64,000 nucleotides of DNA from NCBI RefSeq assembly GCF_018323885.1, contig NZ_AP024585.1, positions 1,240,001-1,304,000 of the forward strand. Reading direction: 5' to 3'. Position 1 is the stretch's first letter; each line of letters begins with the position of its first letter. A program made the position numbers and the translations under genes. This document shows, piece after piece, positions 9,543 through 23,694 of the stretch. Source of the DNA: Citrobacter amalonaticus. Its GTDB lineage: Bacteria; Pseudomonadota; Gammaproteobacteria; Enterobacterales; Enterobacteriaceae. A model generated the notes under the pieces. That model did not search any database. It was not told the DNA's origin and saw nothing but the letters and a program-made list of their open reading frames with translations.

Positions 9543-11876
9543 ATGGACGCATTGAGCAATATCCGCTTAAAAAGAAGAACCCTGTTAAAAGGGTTCGGTG
9601 TGGTGGGGTTATCTTCATTAGCACCGACGTTTCTGACGCTACGTCAGGCTAACGGTGCGCCTTTACCCCGATTTCGTCTTAAGCAATCGGACTACCAGAC
9701 GTTCCGCTCGACCTGTGCGATGGAATGTTTGCACTGCAACCTGACGGCGTACGTCTGGAAAGACCGGTTAATGAAAATTGAAGCGACGAAAGGCTTCAAT
9801 GTGAAGTGCTGTTTACGGGGAATTAGCCGTACCAAATGGGTCTATCACCCATTACGGCTAACGCAGCCATTGTTGCGGACGGGAGAAAAAGGCGAGGGGA
9901 AATTTAAACCGATCACCTGGGACGCCGCGCTGGATCTCATTGAAAAGAACATCCGGGAGACCATTGCCACTGAGGGCAATAAAGGGTTACTGCTCACTGC
10001 CGCTTCCGGGAACATGGACTCCATCAAGAACGATATGGCCAAAGCCTTTTTCGATTATCTTGGTGGCAGTACCAAAACCGCGGGGTCGCTCTGTTGCGCG
10101 GCGGTCACTGCGGCGATGATGCCGATGGTTGGCCTGCGCTATGCCGATACCCGCGATACCATTGCAGACAGCCGCTACATTTTGTGTTGGGGGAATAACC
10201 CGGCGGTCACCATGCATGCCTATTTTAAAAACTACTCACAGGCGCAGAGAAACGGCGCACGGTTGGTGGTGATCGATCCGCGATTTAACGAAACGGCGGC
10301 CAAAGCCGACGAATGGGTGCCGATCGTGCCGGGTACGGATATCGCCCTGGCATTAGGGATGATTAACATCATCATGCAGGAGAAACGCTATGACGCGGAT
10401 TTCCTGCGCGCGCATACCGGTGCGGTTTATCTGGTGGATCCGCAGCAGCAACTGATGCGTGCCGACCCAAATGACGCGGACAGCTATCTGGTGTTTGATA
10501 CCCAGAGTCAGACCCTGAAACGCCATGATGCGCCCGGCGTAATACCCGCATTGCTCAGCGAGGAATTACCTGCCAACAGTGAATTCACCACCGTGCTGGA
10601 TAACGTCTGGGCGCAGGCAAAACCCTGGACAGCACAGAGAGTGGAGGAGGAGACTGACGTGCCCGCGCAGACGGTGCTCCGTCTGGCACGAGATTACGCT
10701 GCAACGCAACCGGCGATGATTGTTCAGAACATGTCGGGGGCACAGAGAACCGAGTTTGGGACTTACGTCGCTGCCAGCCAGTTCTATCTGGCGTTGATCA
10801 CCGGCAATATCGGCAAAGCCGGGGCGGGGGTCTGCGATGCGGGTGGCGTCAGACAGATGGCAAAATTCTCGCCCATCGTTCCTCCGGCGCCAAATGCGGC
10901 CAAAATTCCCGCCATTCCTATTCCTAAAATTGGTGACTGGGTCGTTAATGAAAAACCGCATGCGATTAAGTTCTGGTGGAATATGACGCTGGGTGCGATG
11001 ACTCAGTTACCCAACACCAACCAGGTCAGAGAGGCCTTTAAAAAGGTACCGTTTGTGGTAGTAGCCGACAATCTGATGAGTTCGTCTGCGCTGTACGCCG
11101 ATCTGGTGCTCCCCGTCACGACCATTTTTGAGGATGTCAGCCTTATGGCGGGCGTGCGCAGTCACTATGTGCAACTGATGGAGAAGGCCGTGGAGCCGCC
11201 GGGAGAAGCCAAACCCGATTACTGGATTTTTGCCCGGCTGGCCGAACGCTTTGGTTTTGGCGAGGTTTTTAACCAGCCTATTGAGCACTATATCGACACC
11301 TGCCTGAAAGGCTCGGGCATTACCCGCGACATGCTGAAAAAGGGACCGGTATGTCCCGTCGAAGATGACTGGATCCCGTTTAAAGACGGCCAGTTCCTCA
11401 CCTCGACCGGCAAAGCGCATCTGTACATTGAGGAGTGGGCGAAGAAAGATTTCCTGCCGGTGGTGACCTGGAAGCAGGTGAAAGAATCGGTTAAAGGATC
11501 GCCTGAACTGGCTCAAACCTACCCGCTAATGGCGGTGCAGCGCAAACTGGCGCGCAGCGTGCACTCCAGCCACGGGATGAATGAGTGGATCCTGGAGGTT
11601 CAGCGTAACCGCCCGAATGTGATGATCCACCCGGAAGATGCCCGTCAGCGAAAGATTCAGTCCGGAGAGTGGGTCGTGGTGTTCAATCACCGCGGTCAGC
11701 ATCGGGCGATTGCCGACGTGACCACCCATATCAAACGCGGAGTGGTGAGTCTGGATAACGGCTGGTGGGAGCAGCAGGGCGGAAGCAGTAGCCATGTGAC
11801 TAACGATCAGGTGGAAGTGTTGGGCAATGGACACTGTTGCAACAGTACGCTCGTCGATGTGAGAAGGGAGGCTTAA
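9543..11876 (+). CDS. DMSO-reductase-family molybdopterin oxidoreductase, Tat-exported catalytic subunit
   Basis: The 777-residue protein begins with a twin-arginine signal (Lys-Arg-Arg-Thr-Leu-Leu-Lys at 10-16, then a hydrophobic stretch), so it is exported folded to the periplasm. An N-terminal iron-sulfur motif follows: Cys58-x3-Cys62-x2-Cys65, with Cys89 or Cys90 as the fourth ligand. By alignment with DMSO and TMAO reductases, the molybdenum ligand position holds a cysteine (Cys184 or 185) instead of the serine of true DMSO reductases. This resembles polysulfide, thiosulfate or arsenite-type enzymes. The start at 9543 is chosen over an upstream ATG at 9519 because AGAGG lies 7 bases before it. 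The substrate is unknown. The ferredoxin and anchor subunits follow directly. Confidence 0.9.
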   Translation: MDALSNIRLKRRTLLKGFGVVGLSSLAPTFLTLRQANGAPLPRFRLKQSDYQTFRSTCAMECLHCNLTAYVWKDRLMKIEATKGFNVKCCLRGISRTKWVYHPLRLTQPLLRTGEKGEGKFKPITWDAALDLIEKNIRETIATEGNKGLLLTAASGNMDSIKNDMAKAFFDYLGGSTKTAGSLCCAAVTAAMMPMVGLRYADTRDTIADSRYILCWGNNPAVTMHAYFKNYSQAQRNGARLVVIDPRFNETAAKADEWVPIVPGTDIALALGMINIIMQEKRYDADFLRAHTGAVYLVDPQQQLMRADPNDADSYLVFDTQSQTLKRHDAPGVIPALLSEELPANSEFTTVLDNVWAQAKPWTAQRVEEETDVPAQTVLRLARDYAATQPAMIVQNMSGAQRTEFGTYVAASQFYLALITGNIGKAGAGVCDAGGVRQMAKFSPIVPPAPNAAKIPAIPIPKIGDWVVNEKPHAIKFWWNMTLGAMTQLPNTNQVREAFKKVPFVVVADNLMSSSALYADLVLPVTTIFEDVSLMAGVRSHYVQLMEKAVEPPGEAKPDYWIFARLAERFGFGEVFNQPIEHYIDTCLKGSGITRDMLKKGPVCPVEDDWIPFKDGQFLTSTGKAHLYIEEWAKKDFLPVVTWKQVKESVKGSPELAQTYPLMAVQRKLARSVHSSHGMNEWILEVQRNRPNVMIHPEDARQRKIQSGEWVVVFNHRGQHRAIADVTTHIKRGVVSLDNGWWEQQGGSSSHVTNDQVEVLGNGHCCNSTLVDVRREA

Positions 11877-11880
11877 TTGC

Positions 11881-12426
11881 ATGAAACAGTATGGATTTCT
11901 TATTGATATGCAAAATTGCTACGGTTGTAAAACCTGTAGCATGGCCTGCAAATCAGAAAACATGACGCCGATGGGCGTTCTCTGGCGTCGGGTTCGTGAA
12001 CGCCATACGGATGAACCCAATACGCAAGCCTTCATCAGTATGTCGTGCAACCACTGCGATGACCCGCAATGCATGAAAGTCTGCCCGGCAGGGACGTACA
12101 GCAAACGCGCCGACGGCATTGTCGTGCAGGATCACGATCGCTGCATTGGCTGCCGGATGTGCATCATGGCCTGTCCGTGGAGTGCGCCGGTGTACGATCC
12201 CGCAGAAGGGAAAACCAGTAAGTGCAATCTGTGTGCTGAACGTCTCGATGAAGGATTGCAGCCGCGCTGCGTAGAATCCTGTCCTGCAGGCGTATTACGT
12301 TTTGGCGAGATCGCAGAGCTGCGTAAGGAGCATACGACGCCATGGACGGTGCTGGAAAAACGCTACAACCTGCCCGATCACACGATTAGCCAGCCTAACA
12401 TTGTCATTATTCCGCCGCGGGATTAA
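11881..12426 (+). CDS. 4Fe-4S ferredoxin-type electron-transfer subunit (DmsB-like)
   Basis: The 181-residue protein carries sixteen cysteines in four clusters typical of DmsB/NrfC/PhsB proteins: Cys-x2-Cys-x2-Cys-x3-Cys near 13-23, Cys-x2-Cys-x4-Cys-x3-Cys-Pro near 56-69, a third group beginning Cys-Ile-Gly-Cys near 88, and a fourth with Cys-x2-Cys further on. It should pass electrons between the membrane anchor and the molybdenum subunit. It has no signal peptide and would be carried out with the Tat-exported partner, as in other family complexes. It starts 4 bases after the catalytic subunit's stop codon, and the membrane subunit starts 10 bases after its own. Confidence 0.93.
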   Translation: MKQYGFLIDMQNCYGCKTCSMACKSENMTPMGVLWRRVRERHTDEPNTQAFISMSCNHCDDPQCMKVCPAGTYSKRADGIVVQDHDRCIGCRMCIMACPWSAPVYDPAEGKTSKCNLCAERLDEGLQPRCVESCPAGVLRFGEIAELRKEHTTPWTVLEKRYNLPDHTISQPNIVIIPPRD

Positions 12427-12436
12427 GGAGAACAAC

Positions 12437-13225
12437 ATGGAACAGTATGAATTGCCGTTGGTCTTCTTTACTGTCTTTGCTCAGTGGGGGGCTGGCGGGG
12501 TACTGGCGCTGACGCTATGCCAGGTTTTCAGCGCACAGAAATTCAGCGCAATGCAGTGTCGTACGCTGGCGCTTCGGTTCTGGATCATTACCGTGCTGGG
12601 GTCCTGTGCGTCGCTGGCGCATCTGGGCGCGCCTGAAGGTGCTTACCGATCTCTGACTGGACTGGGAAGCTCCTGGCTCAGCCGGGAAGTGGCCGCGTTT
12701 ATTGTGCTCAATGGCGTGATGTTTTGCTGGCTACTGCTGTGCTGGTTCAGGCCTGCGCCGCGCGGAGTGACGCTGCTGGGCGGTGTGACGGCACTGGTGG
12801 GATTGGGCACTATTCTGGTGACGTCGCAGGTCTATTACCAGATGCCGTTACACCCGCTCTGGCACAACGCTGCGACGCCTGCCGCTTTCCTGGGAACGGC
12901 GCTGCTGACGGGGTTTATGAGTGTCGCCATTGCCAGAGCGTACTGGCACCTTTCACCTTCTACGGTCTGTAATGCGGGGATTGTGACTGGCATTGTACTG
13001 AGTGCAGGCGCACTGGGCCTTCGTTATCAGGTTCCGGGTGCCGATGCATCCAGCCCTCTGCTCTGGTGGCAGCTGTTCGCCAGCGTGTGCGTCGCGGTGT
13101 GGGGAATATCACGTCTGAACAGCGGGATGCGCAGTTGGCTATGGGTGGCACTCATCATCACGGGAGAACTGGCCGGTAGAATGCTGTTTTACAGCAATGT
13201 CATGAGTTCCGCGCCCTGGTTTTGA
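12437..13225 (+). CDS. DmsC-like membrane anchor subunit
   Basis: The 262-residue protein is strongly hydrophobic, with about eight predicted membrane spans and a DmsC-like N-terminus (Tyr-Glu-Leu-Pro-Leu-Val-Phe-Phe-Thr). DmsC-type anchors bind the periplasmic enzyme to the inner membrane and oxidise menaquinol. The start at 12437 is set by the AAGGAG ribosome site at 12425-12430. It ends the operon, and a REP-like hairpin follows. No dedicated TorD/DmsD-type chaperone gene is present nearby, so maturation would rely on a chaperone encoded elsewhere. Confidence 0.9.
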   Translation: MEQYELPLVFFTVFAQWGAGGVLALTLCQVFSAQKFSAMQCRTLALRFWIITVLGSCASLAHLGAPEGAYRSLTGLGSSWLSREVAAFIVLNGVMFCWLLLCWFRPAPRGVTLLGGVTALVGLGTILVTSQVYYQMPLHPLWHNAATPAAFLGTALLTGFMSVAIARAYWHLSPSTVCNAGIVTGIVLSAGALGLRYQVPGADASSPLLWWQLFASVCVAVWGISRLNSGMRSWLWVALIITGELAGRMLFYSNVMSSAPWF

Positions 13226-13233
13226 ATGATTGG

Positions 13234-13280
13234 TCTCCAGGCCGGATGGCGATGCTAAAGCGTCTTATCCGGCCTGGAGA
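13234..13280. repeat. REP-like inverted repeat after the molybdoenzyme operon
   Basis: A 14-base perfect inverted repeat (TCTCCAGGCCGGAT with its complement) surrounds a 19-base loop. It contains the REP core GCCGGAT. It sits between the convergent ends of the anchor-subunit gene and yajL, so it may protect or end both transcripts. No strong T run follows. Confidence 0.75.
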
Positions 13281-13300
13281 CTGACGCGCGTGGCGTCATC

Positions 13301-14765
<1,465 letters not shown>

Positions 14766-14878
14766 TCTTCCTCCTCACCCGCAACAGCACCAGGTGTTTG
14801 CTAACATAGTATAGCGCTGTCTGTTGAGTCACTTTGCAGGTATTATGCTTCGCATCAAAAATGAAGGGAGAGGAAAAG

Positions 14879-15370
14879 ATGCCATCTTTCGATATTGTGT
14901 CTGAAGTTGATCTTCAGGAAGCTCGTAACGGCGTAGATAACGCCATTCGGGAAGTTGAGTCACGTTTTGATTTTCGCGGCGTTGAAGCGACCATTGAGCT
15001 CAATGATGCCAATAAAACCATCAAGGTGCTGAGCGAATCCGATTTCCAGGTCAACCAGTTGCTGGATATTCTGCGTGCCAAGTTGCTTAAGCGCGGCATT
15101 GAAGGGGCATCGCTTGATGTACCGGAAGAGTTCGTACACAGCGGGAAAACCTGGTTTGTCGAAGCGAAGCTGAAGCAGGGCATCGAGAGCGCCGTGCAGA
15201 AGAAGATCGTTAAGCTGATTAAAGACAGCAAGCTGAAGGTGCAGGCGCAGATTCAGGGCGAAGAGATTCGCGTGACCGGGAAATCCCGCGATGACCTCCA
15301 GTCCGTGATGGCGCTGGTGCGCGGCGGCGATTTGGGACAGCCGTTCCAGTTTAAAAACTTCCGCGATTAA
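14879..15370 (+). CDS. yajQ: YajQ, nucleotide-binding protein of the UPF0234 family
   Basis: The 163-residue protein matches E. coli YajQ along its whole length. The family has a two-domain ferredoxin-like fold, and members in other bacteria bind cyclic di-GMP or tRNA. The role in enterobacteria is not settled. An upstream in-frame ATG at 14834 was rejected because the GGGAGAGG site lies directly before 14879. It is transcribed alone, with its own terminator behind it. Confidence 0.95.
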   Translation: MPSFDIVSEVDLQEARNGVDNAIREVESRFDFRGVEATIELNDANKTIKVLSESDFQVNQLLDILRAKLLKRGIEGASLDVPEEFVHSGKTWFVEAKLKQGIESAVQKKIVKLIKDSKLKVQAQIQGEEIRVTGKSRDDLQSVMALVRGGDLGQPFQFKNFRD

Positions 15371-15375
15371 TCTTT

Positions 15376-15408
15376 AACGGTCCGGCTTTCCGGACCGTTT
15401 TCTTTTTT
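15376..15408 (+). terminator. Rho-independent terminator of yajQ
   Basis: A perfect 10-base stem (AACGGTCCGG with its complement, loop CTTT) at 15376-15399 is followed by a T-rich run reaching 15408. It lies just after the yajQ stop codon and touches the end of the convergent yajR. Confidence 0.9.
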
Positions 15409-16777
15409 ACGCCTGGCTGATGGCCTGTTCAACCTCAAAGCGGTTGGTCACTTTGCTGTCGATCTTCACATAGGCGGAATGTTCCTGCTGTGCAATCAAC
15501 ACTTCACTGACGCCTTCTGTTGCCAGTAAACGCTGCTTCAGCACGTCATCGGCTGCAATCTCCGGTGGAATGACCACCCGCAGGCTGCTGACATACGGCG
15601 GCTCTTTCATGGTGCTGGCGACGGCAAGCCAGACAACGGCTAAAAACGCTCCGGCAAGGAAAACCGTCTGACCGTCAAACATCCCATCGACCCAACCGCC
15701 CAGTGACCCGCCCAGCGCGACGCCGAGGAACTGGCTGGTGGAATACACGCCCATCGCCGTGCCTTTATAGCCCGCCGGAGACTCTTTGCTGATGAGCGAA
15801 GGGAGGAGGGCTTCCATCAGATTGAAGGCGAGGAAGAACAATTGCACACCGATAATCAGTTCCCAGAAATGGCTGCCCGCGCCCCAGAGAACAATCTCGG
15901 CAATCACAATCAGCGCGACGCAAAACAGGAACACCCGTTTCATCCGCCGCTTCACTTCGGCGTAGATAATAAACGGGACGACCGAGCCAAACGAAATCAG
16001 CATCGTCACCAGATACACTTTCCAGTGTTCCGCTGCGGGTAGCCCGGCATCAGCCAACTGGCCGGGTAGGGCAACGAAGGTGGACATCAGCAGAATGTGC
16101 AGACACATGATGCCAAAGTTGAGTTTCAGCAGTTTCGGTTCCGCCAGCACTTTGCTGAAGCTGCCTTTCACCATTCCTGATTCGCGATTAAGCACGTGGT
16201 TGTCACTGTCTGGCACCACCCACAGCGTCAGGACGATCCCAAGCGTCGCCAGGACGGCGATCATCCAGAAGAGGGCGTTGAGACCCAGGGCGTGGGTGAT
16301 GATTGGCCCAAGCACCATGGCGATCGCGAAGGTGATGCCAAAGCTTACGCCAATAAACGCCATCGCTTTCGTGCGGTTTTGCTCGCGGGTTAAATCTGAC
16401 AGCAGCGCCATCACCGCGGCGGCAATCGCGCCCGAACCTTGTAACGCGCGGCCAAGAATAATGCCCCAGATGGAGTCTGACAGCGCGGCGATAATACTGC
16501 CGAGAATAAACACCGCTAACCCGCCGACAATCAGCGGTTTACGACCGATACGGTCGGAAAGCAGTCCGAAGGGGATCTGAAAAATAGCCTGCGCCAGACC
16601 ATAGATGCCGATGGCGAGTCCAATCAAGGCTTCACTGGCGCCCTGTAGCGCCATACCGTATGTGGTCAGAACCGGCAGGACCATAAACATGCCAAGCATG
16701 CGCAGCGAAAATACGGTCCCTAAACCCCAGGTGGCGCGCAACTCACCCGGTGTCATTTTATAATCGTTCATTCCCAC
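15407..16777 (-). CDS. yajR: MFS transporter YajR
   Basis: The 456-residue protein is a major facilitator superfamily member with 12 membrane spans. It has the conserved cytoplasmic motif A (Asp-Arg-Ile-Gly-Arg-Lys-Pro) near residues 75-81. A C-terminal soluble domain of about 65 residues (the YAM domain, ferredoxin-like) follows the last span, as in E. coli YajR. The transported substrate is unknown. Some annotations suggest drug efflux on weak grounds. It is a single gene transcribed leftward. Confidence 0.94.
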   Translation of the reverse strand: MGMNDYKMTPGELRATWGLGTVFSLRMLGMFMVLPVLTTYGMALQGASEALIGLAIGIYGLAQAIFQIPFGLLSDRIGRKPLIVGGLAVFILGSIIAALSDSIWGIILGRALQGSGAIAAAVMALLSDLTREQNRTKAMAFIGVSFGITFAIAMVLGPIITHALGLNALFWMIAVLATLGIVLTLWVVPDSDNHVLNRESGMVKGSFSKVLAEPKLLKLNFGIMCLHILLMSTFVALPGQLADAGLPAAEHWKVYLVTMLISFGSVVPFIIYAEVKRRMKRVFLFCVALIVIAEIVLWGAGSHFWELIIGVQLFFLAFNLMEALLPSLISKESPAGYKGTAMGVYSTSQFLGVALGGSLGGWVDGMFDGQTVFLAGAFLAVVWLAVASTMKEPPYVSSLRVVIPPEIAADDVLKQRLLATEGVSEVLIAQQEHSAYVKIDSKVTNRFEVEQAISQA

Positions 16778-16879
16778 CTCTGTCTCAATTTCGCGCCTAG
16801 TGTAAAGCGCTAAGCAGGCGGGGTAAACATGAGGTTATTGAGTAAATATTACCGGAAGAGAGATTTGTGACAGAAATAG

Positions 16880-16903
16880 AAAAGGGTGCCGAAGCACCCT
16901 TTT
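16880..16903 (-). terminator. Terminator of the cyo operon
   Basis: A perfect 10-base stem (AAAAGGGTGC with its complement, loop CGAA on the plus strand) lies 17 bases past the cyoE stop codon. Read leftward it ends in TTTT, and it could work on either strand. Confidence 0.85.
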
Positions 16904-16919
16904 AATACCGTTATCTGGC

Positions 16920-17810
16920 TTACCAGACGTAGGTCAGCAGATTGTGTGAATCCGGCACCATAAAGTCGACGGACATCATCACGGAGAGCGCGGTAATGGC
17001 GATGATGGAGAAACCGAACAGCTTGCGCGCCCAGACTCTGTCATCTTCCACTTTGTAACCGCGCAGCGCCATGCCTAACCACCAGACGCTCACCGCTGCC
17101 GCCACCACCAGATATTTATATCCGGCATAGCCGCCCAGAGAGAGCATCAGCGTCGCGATGGCAAATGCGATGATGTACAGCGTAATGTGGTTCTTGGCGA
17201 CGGAAATGCCTTTCACCACCGGCAGAACCGGGATGTTAGCCGCCTGATAATCCTTAAAGCGGAAAATCGCGATGGCATAGGAGTGCGGCATCTGCCACAG
17301 GCTGAAAATCGCCAGCAGAATCAGCGCGCCGCTGTCGAACTCTCCGGTGACTGCGCAGTAGCCGATCACCGGCGGCGCCGCGCCGGAGAGAGAGCCGATC
17401 AGCGTCCCGTAGACCGAGTGGCGTTTCATATACAGGCTGTAAACGCCCACATAAACCACAAAGCCCATCACCCCCAGCCAGCAGGCCAGAGGGTTCGCGC
17501 CAAACCACAGCAGCATGAAGCCAGCAATACCCAGCAGGGTGGCGTACACCAGCGAGACTTTAGGAGAGATCAGGCCTCTTACCAGCACCCGATTCTTGGT
17601 CCTTTCCATCTTTCTGTCGATATCCCTGTCGATGTAGTTGTTAAATACACAACCCGACGCCACAACCAGTGACACTCCGACCAACGTATAGATGAACAGG
17701 GGATAGTCGATGCTGCCCTTGGAGGCCAGCAGGAACCCCCCGATCACCGAGATCAGGTTGCCAAAGATGATGCCTGGTTTCGTTACTTGCAGGTATTGCT
17801 TAAACATCAT
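16920..17810 (-). CDS. cyoE: Protoheme IX farnesyltransferase (heme O synthase)
   Basis: The 296-residue integral membrane enzyme attaches a farnesyl group to heme B to make heme O, the high-spin heme of the bo3 oxidase encoded just upstream. The UbiA-family motif Asn-Asn-Tyr-Ile-Asp-Arg-Asp-Ile-Asp is visible near residues 57-65, with several membrane spans. An upstream extension to 17855 is possible, but the ATG at 17810 gives the E. coli length. Its farnesyl donor is the product of ispA, also in this window. It starts 11 bases after cyoD. Confidence 0.97.
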   Translation of the reverse strand: MMFKQYLQVTKPGIIFGNLISVIGGFLLASKGSIDYPLFIYTLVGVSLVVASGCVFNNYIDRDIDRKMERTKNRVLVRGLISPKVSLVYATLLGIAGFMLLWFGANPLACWLGVMGFVVYVGVYSLYMKRHSVYGTLIGSLSGAAPPVIGYCAVTGEFDSGALILLAIFSLWQMPHSYAIAIFRFKDYQAANIPVLPVVKGISVAKNHITLYIIAFAIATLMLSLGGYAGYKYLVVAAAVSVWWLGMALRGYKVEDDRVWARKLFGFSIIAITALSVMMSVDFMVPDSHNLLTYVW

Positions 17811-17821
17811 AACCGCCGCTC

Positions 17822-21714
<3,893 letters not shown>

Positions 21715-21763
21715 TTAACGACCTCAATTCCACGGGACCGGGTGGCGTTTAAAGTGTGTGGGC

Positions 21764-21792
21764 ATTTTACGGGAAGGTTACATTACTGTAAA
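21764..21792 (-). promoter_or_regulatory. cyoA promoter (sigma-70)
   Basis: On the minus strand TTTACA and TAAAAT are separated by exactly 17 bases, 50 bases before the cyoA start codon. This is a good sigma-70 promoter at the expected place. Confidence 0.7.
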
Positions 21793-22171
21793 CATCATTG
21801 GATCTGTGTTACCGGGTTCTGCCGCCCGTGTCACATATGTTGCAAGATATGTCGTTTCAGCATTAAGAACCTGTTGCAACATCACGTTATAACGAAAGGG
21901 GACTTCAGGGAGGCGACGCGAGGGCAATTGGTATAACCAATGCAAAAATAAAACAATTGGTTAACAAGTGATTATCAATAAAGAGACAAATAAAATACAA
22001 AAAATAAATGTGTTTCGGCTGAATCGAGTAAGGAAAATAAAACCTATAAAAGGCGTCAATAATTTCCAGATTCTATTGCGCACAAAACAACAAATATTAA
22101 TTTTTTCAGTTGTTGTTTATTTAGCCGATATAATTACGCAAGGTGATTACAACGGCTAAATAAAGGGGCGC
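21793..22171. other. AT-rich cyoA-ampG intergenic region
   Basis: The 457-base gap between cyoA and ampG holds the cyo promoter and, upstream of it, two copies of GTTGCAA (about 21839 and 21873) that could be part of a regulator site. ArcA and Fnr act on cyo in E. coli, but I cannot place their sites reliably here. From about 21950 the DNA is very AT-rich. A 12-base perfect inverted repeat spans 22116-22164. A 63-codon ORF at 21968-22159 has no family resemblance and is judged spurious. Confidence 0.5.
22116..22164. repeat. 12-bp inverted repeat beyond the ampG stop codon
   Basis: TTTATTTAGCCG at 22116-22127 is perfectly complementary to CGGCTAAATAAA at 22153-22164, with a 25-base spacer. 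It starts 7 bases after the ampG stop codon on the minus strand. The stem could end or stabilise the ampG transcript, but the loop is long for a terminator. Confidence 0.6.
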
Positions 22172-23647
22172 TTACACCAGCCGCGTTTTGCATAGCGCCA
22201 GATAGTCGAGCAAGCCGCCAAACACGATGCCGAAAATGGCGATAGTCACTGCGACTTCCAGCAGTCCGGCGAGGAAGGAGAAGTTAGTGAACGCCAGCGC
22301 GTTCAGCGATAGCAACAGCAGCCAGACGGCAAGCAACACGCATCCCGCCATCAAAATCCATAACGCCAGACGGTAGGCTGAACGGAATTCTGTTCGCGGC
22401 AGGAAACTTTCGCTCTGTCGCGTGTACTCCAGCGTTTGCCGACACACCAGCAGCAATATCAGGCCCGGAACGGCGGCTACGACGGAGAAAAGATAAAACG
22501 TCGACCAGCCATGCGCCTCGACAAACCAACCGGCAACCGGGCCAACATAGACGCGCCCCACGGCAGAAAGCGCTGACAGCAGGGCAAACTGGGTGGCGGA
22601 AAATGACTTATTACACAGCGTCATCAGTAGCGCGACGAACGCTGACGTCCCCATTCCCCCGCACAGGTTCTCGAAAAACACCGCCGCAGCCATGCTGAAC
22701 ATGTGCTTGTCGGTCACCGACAGGAGCCAGTATCCGGCGTTAGAGACGCCCTGCAGAATGCCGAAAATCAGTAAAGCGCGAAACAGCGTCAGCCGTTGCA
22801 TCAACACCCCGCCGTACAGCGCGCCAATAATCGTGGCGATAAGCCCCAGCGTTTTATTGACGACGCCCACTTCTCCGGCGTCAAAGCCCACACCACGAAT
22901 CAAAAAGGTGGTGGTCAGGCTCATGGCGAAGGCATCACCCAGCTTATAAAGGATGATGAGCAGCAAAATCAGCCAGGCGTTGTTACGTCCGAAGAAATCG
23001 CGTAGCGGGGCTGCGACTGCCTGCTCCAGCGTTTTTGGCACCGGAATGCTGTCGGTCGGTTCGGGGGCGAGCAGAGTGGAAATAATACAAGGGATCAGTA
23101 ATGCTGCCATCAGCCAGTACATGCCTTGCCAGCCGAGCCAGCGGTCGGCCATCCACAGCGCCAGTCCACCGGACACCAGCATGCCGAGGCGATAGCCGAG
23201 CACGCTGATTGCCGCACCGGTTCCGCGCTCTTCTGCGGCTAAGACGTCCGTTTTCCAGGCGTCAAACACAATATCTTGCGACGCTGAACAAAAGGCGATC
23301 ACTACCGCCAGCGCCGCCATCCATCGCAACTGGCTACCGGGCTCCAGAAAACCCATCGCAGCGATGGAGACCAGCAACAAACATTGCGTCGTCAGCAACC
23401 AGCCACGACGACGACCTAAAAAGGGCGGTGTGTAGCGGTCCATGACCGGAGACCAGAGAAATTTAAAGACGTAAGCCTGACCGACCAGCGAAAAGAAACC
23501 GATGGTTTTCAGGTCGATATTCTCGACGGTCATCCATGCCTGAAGCGTACCGGAGGTCAACGCGAGCGGCAGGCCGGAGGCAAAACCTAACATCAGCAAA
23601 ATGGCTGATTTCGGTTGTTGAAAAATGCGTAAGTAGTGACTAGGCAT
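22172..23647 (-). CDS. ampG: Muropeptide permease AmpG
   Basis: The 491-residue inner-membrane MFS transporter imports anhydromuropeptides released during cell-wall turnover for recycling. It also sets the signal that controls AmpR/AmpC beta-lactamase in species that have them. The sequence shows the AmpG N-terminus (Phe-Ala-Ser-Gly-Leu-Pro-Leu-Ala-Leu) and about 14 hydrophobic spans. Two in-frame ATGs, at 23653 and 23647, are possible. The second gives the E. coli length and is used here, but neither has a strong ribosome site. It follows yajG by 47 bases with a hairpin in between. Confidence 0.95.
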   Translation of the reverse strand: MPSHYLRIFQQPKSAILLMLGFASGLPLALTSGTLQAWMTVENIDLKTIGFFSLVGQAYVFKFLWSPVMDRYTPPFLGRRRGWLLTTQCLLLVSIAAMGFLEPGSQLRWMAALAVVIAFCSASQDIVFDAWKTDVLAAEERGTGAAISVLGYRLGMLVSGGLALWMADRWLGWQGMYWLMAALLIPCIISTLLAPEPTDSIPVPKTLEQAVAAPLRDFFGRNNAWLILLLIILYKLGDAFAMSLTTTFLIRGVGFDAGEVGVVNKTLGLIATIIGALYGGVLMQRLTLFRALLIFGILQGVSNAGYWLLSVTDKHMFSMAAAVFFENLCGGMGTSAFVALLMTLCNKSFSATQFALLSALSAVGRVYVGPVAGWFVEAHGWSTFYLFSVVAAVPGLILLLVCRQTLEYTRQSESFLPRTEFRSAYRLALWILMAGCVLLAVWLLLLSLNALAFTNFSFLAGLLEVAVTIAIFGIVFGGLLDYLALCKTRLV

Positions 23648-23660
23648 GGGCATATAAAGC

Positions 23661-23683
23661 TGACCCGGCGCGGAGCCGGGTCA
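23661..23683. other. GC-rich hairpin between yajG and ampG
   Basis: TGACCCGGC pairs perfectly with GCCGGGTCA across a 5-base loop. It lies in the 47-base gap of the yajG-ampG pair and lacks a T run. It is more likely an attenuating or mRNA-processing hairpin than a full terminator. Its closeness to the ampG start could limit ampG translation. Confidence 0.5.
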
Positions 23684-23694
23684 GGGGGCAGAAA

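Noticed and set aside
21968..22159. 63-codon ORF in the cyoA-ampG gap
   Set aside because: It is AT-rich, Ile/Lys-biased and without a good ribosome site or family match. It ends in an inverted repeat, so it is likely random.
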